Source: Deltaproteobacteria bacterium (GTDB taxonomy: Bacteria; Desulfobacterota; Desulfarculia; Adiutricales; Adiutricaceae). From it: DNA of 14,008 nt. The DNA lies in the NCBI GenBank assembly GCA_031279155.1, contig JAITJB010000216.1, positions 1 to 14,008 on the forward strand, in the 5' to 3' direction. Below are positions 6,650 to 12,609 of this stretch, in pieces. Made by a program: the position numbers and the translations under genes. The notes under the pieces were generated by a model, which did not search any database, was not told the DNA's origin, and saw only the letters and a list, made by a program, of their open reading frames with translations. Positions within the stretch are counted from its first letter, which is position 1, and each line of letters begins with the position of its first letter.

Positions 6650-7696
6650 TTATTTTGGTGGGGAATAAATGATCTCTTCGCGCATGGCGTAAGCTTCTTT
6701 GACATCCGGGCAACCGGTCATGATCATGGCCTGCTCCAACTGAGCTCTCAAAGTCTCGGTGTAGAGGGTTACGCCCTCGCGACCGCCGCCTATGGCCACA
6801 ATGGAGTAGGGGCGACCGATCATGACCGCGTCGGCCCCCAAGGTTAACATCTTAAATATATCCACGCCCGTGCGGACGCCGCCGTCAACGAACAAGGCTA
6901 CCTTGCCCTTAACGGCCTTGGCTATGGCCGGCAATACCTCAGCCGTTCCCGGGACGCAGTCTAAGACCCGGCCTCCATGATTGGAGACCACCAGGCCGTC
7001 GGCGCCGGCTTGAAGGCATCTTTGGGCGTCTTCAGGCGTCATCACGCCCTTAATGATGATATTTAAGCCCATATCATGAGCGGTCTTAATAATGGCGCTC
7101 AGCTCGCTTAAATCCTTGGGATAGGCTGGTTGACCCATCAGGCGCAAAGTAATTAGGCCAATGCTATCGAGATCGCAGGCCACGACCTTACAGCCAGCTT
7201 TAAGGCACATGTCGAGCTTTTCGGCGATCTTATCGGGTTCCCAAGGCTTAATGAAGGGCAGGATCCCGCCGCCGCCAAGTTTTGTAGCCTGACTTAAGCC
7301 CGTCCGCATAACCTCTATGGGCACAGCGTCGGGCGTGCCGGCTACGATGCCGCCGTCAGCCGCCCCTAAAGCCACAGCTTCCTGGTATTCTTCTTCGCTG
7401 ATGGCCCCGGCTAAGTTAAAGGCGATGCCGCCCACCGGTCCGACCATCAAGGGCAATTTGAGCTTAAAGCCTAAGATCTCGGTTTCCAATTTCGGAAAGT
7501 AGACCCGGTGGACCAGCTTAGTATTCAGCTCAATATTAGCTAAAGCCGAAATATTGTTGCGGAAAGAAACGCCTGTCAGCGTCCCGCCCATGCCCGGCAC
7601 CTCGCCAGAGCAGACCCGGCCGTCACAGACCGGACAGACCCGGCAACTGCCCTTGGTTAGCGTCCTGGCTTTATCTCTGATTTCCTTAAGATTCAT
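6650..7696 (-). CDS. FMN-dependent alpha-hydroxy-acid oxidase/dehydrogenase family protein
   Basis: The 348-residue product is a TIM-barrel flavoprotein of the lactate dehydrogenase/glycolate oxidase (LldD-like) family, which oxidises 2-hydroxy acids using FMN. Visible in order: Lys216 in IIIKGV, the catalytic SNHGGR motif (238-243, His240 and Arg243), the FMN phosphate loop VDGGVRTG (270-277) and IGRP (293-296). Near the N-terminus are four closely spaced cysteines (18, 21, 24, 29; CRVCPVCDGRVC). I believe such a segment is typical of a clade in anaerobic bacteria; it could bind a metal or an Fe-S cluster. I start at ATG 7694-7696 because GGAGG at 7702-7706 is ideally placed. The longer TTG start would lie inside that ribosome binding site. 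It is monocistronic, with its own promoter and terminator. The family also holds isopentenyl-diphosphate isomerase type 2-like relatives, so the substrate is open. Confidence 0.87.
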   Translation of the reverse strand: MNLKEIRDKARTLTKGSCRVCPVCDGRVCSGEVPGMGGTLTGVSFRNNISALANIELNTKLVHRVYFPKLETEILGFKLKLPLMVGPVGGIAFNLAGAISEEEYQEAVALGAADGGIVAGTPDAVPIEVMRTGLSQATKLGGGGILPFIKPWEPDKIAEKLDMCLKAGCKVVACDLDSIGLITLRLMGQPAYPKDLSELSAIIKTAHDMGLNIIIKGVMTPEDAQRCLQAGADGLVVSNHGGRVLDCVPGTAEVLPAIAKAVKGKVALFVDGGVRTGVDIFKMLTLGADAVMIGRPYSIVAIGGGREGVTLYTETLRAQLEQAMIMTGCPDVKEAYAMREEIIYSPPK

Positions 7697-7708
7697 CACA
7701 GCCTCCAA

Positions 7709-8301
7709 ATAAGTATGTATTAAAGTTGTAGCGGCGCGGCCCTGGCGCCTTATCCCGCGAGGCTATTTTAAAATAGCCGATTTAAATCGTAAACCAATTT
7801 TTTGACTCTAATACTACACCAAGACCGATATTTTTTAAACCAACTAAGAGCTCAAAGTTATCGAGCCCATCTCTGCGTTGCCTTGGTTACCTTGGCTCCC
7901 CACGGCTCCCTTGAATCCTTTGCCCACCTTGATTACCTAGCCTACCTTTACGAACTAAGCTCCAATAGGTTATCTTAGGATAGTTCGCTTAGGTTAGTTC
8001 TCTAGCCTTACTCAAATCCAAGGACTCTGGACAATGTAGGCTTCCTAAACTATCCTTAAGCATCCAATATTTTTTTTGTGATGAGGCACTTAAACCCTCA
8101 CAATCAGCCAACCGCAGCCCCATGTCCAGCCCTAAATTTTATGCTTCTAGACAATTTTTCAGTTTTGGAGTATATTAGTTTTAAGTTATGTGCTATTATT
8201 TGAGTAAATCTGTAGGACTCAGACGGTTTTCACTTTCGCGTTCGGACAATCTACTTAACGCCATAAAAAATGGCCGCCACTTTTGGGGCCAATTAAATTT
8301 T
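7709..8301. other. Long non-coding stretch left of hsdS
   Basis: About 600 bp without a supportable gene on either strand. It holds a GC-rich hairpin in the 5' leader of the oxidase gene (GGCGC 7733-7737 with GCGCC 7745-7749) and the palindromic promoter above. It also holds a degenerate direct repeat of 14 bp (TTAGGATAGTTCGC 7975-7988, TTAGGTTAGTTCTC 7989-8002) in a tract rich in CCTTGG and ACCT words. An imperfect inverted repeat is at 8076-8103 (TTGTGA with CCTCACAA). No remnant of a recognisable protein was found by eye. Upstream of hsdS a possible extended -10 (TGCTATTAT, near 8191-8199) has no good -35. Confidence 0.5.
7761..7793 (-). promoter_or_regulatory. Promoter overlapped by two abutting perfect palindromes
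   Basis: Upstream of the hydroxy-acid oxidase gene, the 18-bp perfect palindrome GGCTATTTTAAAATAGCC (7761-7778) shares its last base with a 12-bp perfect palindrome CGATTTAAATCG (7778-7789). On the minus strand a sigma70-type promoter fits over them: -35 TTTACG (plus-strand 7788-7793), 17-bp spacer, -10 TAAAAT (7765-7770). Palindromes lying on the -10 box and spacer are the classic position for a repressor operator. The regulator is not known from this window. Confidence 0.55.
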
Positions 8302-8307
8302 GAGGAA
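8302..8307 (+). promoter_or_regulatory. Ribosome binding site deciding the hsdS start
   Basis: GAGGAA lies 6 nt before the ATG at 8314, upstream of the only sensible start of the specificity subunit, and supports that start over later in-frame codons. Confidence 0.7.
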
Positions 8308-8313
8308 CGATAA

Positions 8314-9420
8314 ATGTCGAATTGGGTCGAAACAAAAATTAGAGATATCGCCATCATTAATTATGGTAAGGCTTTGACTTTTCTCAACCGTTATCCCGGA
8401 AAGTTTCCTATCTATGGCTCAGCAGGGCTTATCGGCTATCATTTTAAATCCGTGACCGATTCGCCGGGAATTATCATTGGCCGCAAGGGCAATGTTGGCA
8501 AAGTCTATATATCTAACGAACCATTTTGGCCGATAGATACCGTTTATTACATTAGCAGAGATGAAATCAAATGCGATTTTAAGTTTCTATTCTATTTATT
8601 GCAGTCCTTGGGCCTGGAAAACCTAAACGAAGACACGGCTGTGCCCGGGCTCAACCGGGATACGGTTTACGGCATTCGAATTCCTCTGCCGCCCCGGGAT
8701 ATCCAAGTGGCCATTGGCTCTCTTTTGGACAGCCTTGACCAAAAAATCGGGGTCTTAGAGCGGCAGAACGCCACCTTAGGCAAAATGGCCGATACCATCT
8801 TCAGCCAGAGGTTTTTGGCCGATCAATCCCCGTACTGGCCCCAAAAACCGCTCACGACTTTTGGTCCGATTATCGCTGGCCAAACTCCATCCAAAAGAAA
8901 TAAATTGTTTTATCACAATGGCACGGTGCCTTTTATTAAAATTCCGGATATGCATGATAACGTCTTTATCCTGACGACCAAAGATAAACTAACTGACTTG
9001 GGGGCCCTGAGCCAAAGCCGCCGCATCGTGCCGCCCCACTCGATTTTGGTCAGCTGTTTGGGGACCGTCGGCCTGGTCTCCTTTAACGCCGTTGCCGGCC
9101 ATACCAATCAACAAATAAATAGTATTGTGCCAGAAGTAGATTTTTATAGGTATTATTTATATTGTTATCTCAAACATCTCTCTAGCCTCTTGATCAATAT
9201 GGCCAGCGGCAGTACGGTCACCCCCAACTTAAATCTATCCAATTTTTCCAAAATAGAGCTGCCTCAACCGCCAAATAGATTATTGGTCGATTTTCATCGC
9301 GATGTATCACTTTTATTTAATCGTATTTTAATAAATTCTCAACAAATACTCAGATTAAAAACCATCTTTACCATGGTGCTTCCCCAAATATTCAATAAAA
9401 CAATTAATATTTCTGCATAA
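8314..9420 (+). CDS. hsdS: Orphan type I restriction-modification specificity subunit (HsdS)
   Basis: HsdS gives type I restriction-modification complexes their DNA sequence specificity through two target recognition domains (TRDs), joined by helical conserved regions that dock HsdM. The 368-residue product fits the two-TRD layout. TRD1 covers about residues 3-125, including AVPGLNRDTV. It is followed by the typical PLPPRDIQVAIGSLLDSLDQKI helix (about 125-165). TRD2 covers about 175-310, with GSTVTPNLNLSNFSKIELPQPP near its end. A second, more divergent helix closes the protein. The length is near the usual 380-450, so it looks intact. No hsdM, hsdR or anti-restriction gene adjoins it; both flanks are long non-coding DNA. 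Its last third (about 9115-9420) is clearly more AT-rich than the rest. It could pair with a methyltransferase elsewhere, swap specificity as a half-system, or be a relic. The symbol reflects family only. Confidence 0.85.
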   Translation: MSNWVETKIRDIAIINYGKALTFLNRYPGKFPIYGSAGLIGYHFKSVTDSPGIIIGRKGNVGKVYISNEPFWPIDTVYYISRDEIKCDFKFLFYLLQSLGLENLNEDTAVPGLNRDTVYGIRIPLPPRDIQVAIGSLLDSLDQKIGVLERQNATLGKMADTIFSQRFLADQSPYWPQKPLTTFGPIIAGQTPSKRNKLFYHNGTVPFIKIPDMHDNVFILTTKDKLTDLGALSQSRRIVPPHSILVSCLGTVGLVSFNAVAGHTNQQINSIVPEVDFYRYYLYCYLKHLSSLLINMASGSTVTPNLNLSNFSKIELPQPPNRLLVDFHRDVSLLFNRILINSQQILRLKTIFTMVLPQIFNKTINISA

Positions 9421-9443
9421 AATATTTATCCCAGGCCAAATGA

Positions 9444-9501
9444 GGAAGGCTAGGAAACCCGGAAGTTCTGGAAGGTAGGAAAAATCTGGAAAGTGCTGGA
9501 A
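9444..9501 (+). repeat. GGAA-spaced purine-rich repeat tract
   Basis: Seven GGAA words start at 9444, 9453, 9461, 9470, 9478, 9488 and 9498, that is at 8-10 bp spacing, several preceded by CT or CTA. The tract directly follows hsdS. Spacing near one helical turn could suit a protein array, but simple degenerate repeat expansion is equally likely. Confidence 0.5.
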
Positions 9502-9670
9502 AGCTTGTGAAGCCCGAGAAAGCTATTGTCTAGCTTTTGGTGACTCTGTCTAGGCCAGGGCGAACAGAGAGCTTTGGTGAGAGCGGCCAAAAAAAGTTCT
9601 CAAAAAAAGGCCAGGTTCATAAGCGCTTGGTTTTTCTTGGGTAATCCTCCATCTTCTAGGGTTTCGTTTC

Positions 9671-9723
9671 CGGGCGTCTTCTAGCTTGCGATAAAAAGAT
9701 CCTTTTTTTTCCTAGAACGCCCG
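9671..9723. repeat. Compound imperfect inverted repeat
   Basis: The outer arms CGGGCGT (9671-9677) and ACGCCCG (9717-9723) pair. They continue after a 2-nt bulge with TCTAG (9680-9684) and CTAGA (9712-9716). Inside lies a further AAAAAG-ATC-CTTTTT stem. The whole 53-bp element would fold as one long hairpin. It does not resemble a standard terminator, because no T run follows the outer stem on either strand. Confidence 0.6.
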
Positions 9724-9775
9724 CGTAAAGTTTCTATACCTAACCTTGCACCCTCTAATATTTTCGGCCCTTACT

Positions 9776-9812
9776 TTGGCAATCTTTAACTTGCCAAGTT
9801 AAAGATTGCCAA
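9776..9812. repeat. Perfect 17-bp inverted repeat with 3-nt loop
   Basis: TTGGCAATCTTTAACTT (9776-9792), then GCC, then its exact reverse complement (9796-9812). A 17-bp perfect hairpin with a tiny loop is strong. Neither strand has a T tract after it, so it is not an ordinary intrinsic terminator. It could be a dyad operator, a recombination or replication site, or a miniature repeat element. Confidence 0.85.
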
Positions 9813-9844
9813 GATAATGGCCAGCCAAAACACCACGCTCGCCC

Positions 9845-9922
9845 TTAGCCATAACCATCGGCCATAATCATTAACCATGCCCATCAGCCATAACCCTTAA
9901 CCATAACCATCAACCATGTCTC
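9845..9922 (+). repeat. Three-copy 26-bp tandem repeat
   Basis: Three units of exactly 26 bp follow each other: 9845-9870, 9871-9896 and 9897-9922. Each starts TTARCCAT and continues with CCATMA-type words (ACCATCGGCCATAA, CCCATCAGCCATAA, ACCATCAACCATG); the third diverges in its last five bases. Within a unit the hexamer-like word CCATAA/CCATCA recurs at shorter spacing. On the minus strand it reads as repeated ATGGTTGATGG words. It lies 240 bp upstream of the GntR gene. Confidence 0.75.
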
Positions 9923-10161
9923 TTTGACGCGGTAAGGCTTTTGGGGCTGCTGGCGGGCCCATAGCCATTGGCGGCTGGCGGCTTTCGGGAGGGCTTCATT
10001 TTTTTCTTGCTAAATCAACCATGTCGAGGTATTATTAAAAATTAAACAATTTCTCTGGGGCCACTTGATGTGCTTTAGCGTCTTTGGCCTGGCAATCAAA
10101 ATTTTTTGAGTTTAATTTCCATGGTCTTTAAGCTTCAAAAAAAGAGAAAATATTCGTAATT

Positions 10162-10941
10162 ATGTCTGATAATAATGAAAAATCTTCATCCGGCAATTTA
10201 GGCCTTTTTAAACCGCCCAAGAATGAAAAAATCCCCACAGCCATAATCCGACAGATTCGTACGGCTATTATGCAGGGTAAGCTTGTTCCTGGTCAGGCCT
10301 TACCTAACGAGAAAGAACTCATAAAAGAATTTAACGTGAGCAAACACACTCTAAGGGAAGCCCTTAGGACCTTGGAGTGGTTGGGCTTAATTACCATTAA
10401 GCTGGGAGCTGGCGGCGGACCGGTGGTCCGGGAAATAGATTTTGATAACGCCAGAGAGTATTTTACGAGTTTTCTCCATTTTCAGAGGGTCTCACGAGCC
10501 GATCTTTACGAGATGAGGAAATTGACCGAGCCCTATATCGCCCGCCGGGTGGCTGAGACATTAACGGAGGAGACTCTTTCCTCCCTTGAGAAAATACATG
10601 AAAATTGCCGCTTAATCTTGGAATCCGGTCAGAGCCTGGTCGGAGCCGAAGCTGAGATACTCTTTCACGTTTGCTTAGCCAAACACACTAATAATTCCAT
10701 CCTTTGGATGTTAATGGATTTTGTCAATAATATTTTAGCCGACCTCAAGACGGAAATTAAACCCGGCATGGACTTTTCTTACAATGTCCTGGCCGCCCAT
10801 CAAAGAATTATCGACGCCATTAAGGCCCGGGACCCTGATGCCGCCGAACAGGCTATGAAAGATCATATCTACGAGGTCGCAAGCGAGCTCGATACTTTAG
10901 TGGAAAACCGCCAAAAAAAATTGGCCGCCTCTAAGGCCTAA
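10162..10941 (+). CDS. GntR-family transcriptional regulator, FadR (FCD) subfamily
   Basis: This 259-residue protein has an N-terminal winged helix-turn-helix (about 22-92), with the family signature around LPNEKELIKEFNVS and TLREALRTLEWLGLI. A helical FCD ligand-binding domain follows (about 113-240). Three histidines fit the metal/ligand site common in FCD regulators: His169 in FHVCLAKH, His213 in AHQRIIDAI and His235 in MKDHI. Such proteins usually repress catabolic genes and release DNA on binding a small carboxylate. It converges on the alcohol/aldehyde dehydrogenase pair across a shared terminator, so regulation of that pair is plausible but unproven. The ATG at 10162 has only a weak ribosome binding site. 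The gene is preceded by a repeat-rich non-coding region. Confidence 0.9.
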   Translation: MSDNNEKSSSGNLGLFKPPKNEKIPTAIIRQIRTAIMQGKLVPGQALPNEKELIKEFNVSKHTLREALRTLEWLGLITIKLGAGGGPVVREIDFDNAREYFTSFLHFQRVSRADLYEMRKLTEPYIARRVAETLTEETLSSLEKIHENCRLILESGQSLVGAEAEILFHVCLAKHTNNSILWMLMDFVNNILADLKTEIKPGMDFSYNVLAAHQRIIDAIKARDPDAAEQAMKDHIYEVASELDTLVENRQKKLAASKA

Positions 10942-10975
10942 ATTTTTATCGGCATCTCTATCTGGCCTTATAAAG

Positions 10976-11030
10976 AATGCAGCCCATTTTAGGGGAAGTG
11001 CTCCCCAAAATGGGCTGCATTTTTATTTTT
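10976..11030 (+). terminator. Strong intrinsic terminator between converging genes
   Basis: A 15-bp perfect outer stem (10976-10990 with 11007-11021; AATGCAGCCCATTTT) encloses, after one bulged A, a 5-bp inner stem GGGGA/TCCCC with a 5-nt loop. TTTTATTTTT follows on the plus strand. It ends the GntR gene and, being almost symmetrical, probably also stops transcripts from the minus-strand dehydrogenase operon, although the T tract on that side is weak. Confidence 0.93.
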
Positions 11031-11039
11031 CTAGCTTAA

Positions 11040-12560
11040 CTAAAGCTCGCGGTTAATGGTGCCTTCCCAGGTACTGACCTTGGCCTCTTGAGATTCTTCC
11101 GGTGAGATCCACTTGGTGGTCACGGTCTTAACCCTGGTGTAGAAGCGCAGGCCGTCCCGGCCAAGGCAGTGAAGATCGCCAAAGAAAGATCTCTTATGGC
11201 CGGAGAAGGGGAAAAAGCCCAAGGGCACTGGAATGCCCACGTTGATGCCAACCATGCCGCCGTCGGTTAAGCGGGCGAATTCTCGGCTGTAATAGCCGCT
11301 GGTCGTAAAAATCGATGAGCCGTTGGCAAAGGGATTGGCGTTCATTATGGCCAAGCCCTGGCTAAAATCTTTACAGCGCTTAACGCAGACTACCGGACCA
11401 AAAATTTCCTGATCGCCTACGGTCATGCCGGGCATAACCTTATCTAAGATGGTTGGGCCGACGAAATAGCCTTCCTCAAAGCCTTTGGGTTTGCAGCCGC
11501 GACCGTCTAGGACTAATTCAGCCCCTTCCTCGACCCCCTTGGCTATCCACTTTTCCACGGAATCTTTTTGGCCCTGGCTGACTAGAGGCCCTAATTGGGT
11601 GGCCGGATCCCAAGCCGCCCCGATGACCAATTCTTGGGCCAATTTTTTTAGGATTTTAACGAACTCATCGGCCACACTCTCCTGGACCACGGCCACGGGG
11701 AGAGCCATACACCTTTGACCTGCGCAGCCAAATGAAGAGTTAACAACCCGGCGAGCGGTCCACTCCAGGGGCGCGTCCTCTAAAATCAGGGCGTGATTTT
11801 TGGCTTCGGTCAAAGCTTGGACTCGTTTACCGGCTGAAGCGGCCATAGAATAGACTATCTTACCCACCGATTCCGATCCCACGAAAGATACCCCGTCGAT
11901 ATCGGGATTAGCGATTAGTCCGGCTAACTCCTCACGGCTGCAGGTAATGAGGTTAACCACTCCTTTGGGGAGCCCCGCTTCAATGAGGAGCTCTAGTAAA
12001 CGCATAGCCGATTGAGGCACCATGCTAGCCGCCTTTAAGACCATGCAGTTGCCGCTAGTTATGCAGACCGGAATAAACCAACCAAAGGGAATCATGGCCG
12101 GAAAGTTATAGGGCGCCACGCCTAGGAAGACGCCTACCGGCTCACGGTAGAGGTTTATATCGTGAGAGCGGGTAGCTTCCATCATGGCGTAACCCTGAAG
12201 CTCTAAGGGCGCGCCCAAAGATAGTTCGCAGGCCTCGATGACCTTAAAGACGTCGCCTTTGGATTCCTCAAAGTTTTTACCCATTTCCGTGGCCACCAAG
12301 GTCGATAGCTCGTCAAAATGCTGATTGACCAGTTCCCGGAAGCGAAAGATCAACTGAGTCCTGACGGCCACCGGCTGAGACGACCACCCGACAAAGGCCG
12401 CTCGGGCGGCTTTAACCGCCTCTTGGGTTTCTTCTTTGGTGCAGATCGGGGCCTGGGCGATCTGCTGGCCAGTGGAAGGGTTCATGACCGGGGAGTATTT
12501 CCCTGACTTAGAATCCCGCCACTCATTATTTACGCAGTACTTCAATATTTTAATGGCCAT
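11040..12560 (-). CDS. Aldehyde dehydrogenase, CoA-acylating methylmalonate-semialdehyde dehydrogenase (MmsA-like) family
   Basis: The 506-residue product is an NAD-dependent aldehyde dehydrogenase. Family hallmarks of methylmalonate-semialdehyde dehydrogenase: GVFLGVAPYNFPAMIPFGWF (143-162), VSFVGSESVGKIVY, GKRVQAL followed by AKNH (244-256), catalytic Cys284 in AGQRCMA, VGINVGIPVPLGFFPF, and the end segment FFGDLHCLGRDGLRFYTRVKTVTTKW. Arg283 just before the catalytic Cys is a residue that, in studied family members, contacts the substrate carboxylate. Odd: before AKNH the family usually reads GG, here TE (Glu252), and the LKPSE-like segment is LKAAS. These changes suggest a substrate other than methylmalonate semialdehyde. 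The ATG at 12558-12560 has AGGAGA upstream. It lies 49 bp after the Fe-type alcohol dehydrogenase on the same strand and so probably takes the aldehyde that enzyme makes. Whether the product is an acid or a CoA ester is unknown. Confidence 0.9.
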   Translation of the reverse strand: MAIKILKYCVNNEWRDSKSGKYSPVMNPSTGQQIAQAPICTKEETQEAVKAARAAFVGWSSQPVAVRTQLIFRFRELVNQHFDELSTLVATEMGKNFEESKGDVFKVIEACELSLGAPLELQGYAMMEATRSHDINLYREPVGVFLGVAPYNFPAMIPFGWFIPVCITSGNCMVLKAASMVPQSAMRLLELLIEAGLPKGVVNLITCSREELAGLIANPDIDGVSFVGSESVGKIVYSMAASAGKRVQALTEAKNHALILEDAPLEWTARRVVNSSFGCAGQRCMALPVAVVQESVADEFVKILKKLAQELVIGAAWDPATQLGPLVSQGQKDSVEKWIAKGVEEGAELVLDGRGCKPKGFEEGYFVGPTILDKVMPGMTVGDQEIFGPVVCVKRCKDFSQGLAIMNANPFANGSSIFTTSGYYSREFARLTDGGMVGINVGIPVPLGFFPFSGHKRSFFGDLHCLGRDGLRFYTRVKTVTTKWISPEESQEAKVSTWEGTINREL

Positions 12561-12609
12561 AGATGTTCTCCTAACGACGCGTGGGATTGATTGAAATTAC
12601 CCTACGGTT

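Larger units (their letters stand above)
9421..10161. other. Long repeat-rich non-coding stretch right of hsdS
   Basis: About 740 bp without a supportable gene. Besides the repeats listed separately it holds a 6-bp inverted repeat CTCTGT/ACAGAG (about 9544-9569) and a pair of A7 runs bracketed by GGCC (about 9583-9613). An AT-rich tract lies before the GntR gene, with no clear -35/-10 pair and only a weak AAAGAG ribosome binding site. No protein remnant was recognised. Confidence 0.5.

Noticed and set aside
7697..7708. TTG start four codons upstream for the hydroxy-acid oxidase
   Set aside because: The TTG overlaps the GGAGG that serves the ATG at 7696.
8076..8103. CRP-like TTGTGA...TCACAA site or terminator
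   Set aside because: The spacing between half sites (16 bp) does not fit the CRP consensus of 6 bp, and the T run lies before, not after, the stem.
7709..8301. Remnant hsdM/hsdR or integrase gene beside hsdS
   Set aside because: No conserved motif (NPPF/NPPY, DEAD-type or integrase motifs) could be seen in any frame.
9845..9922. CRISPR array
   Set aside because: Units abut with no unique spacers between them and no cas genes are present.
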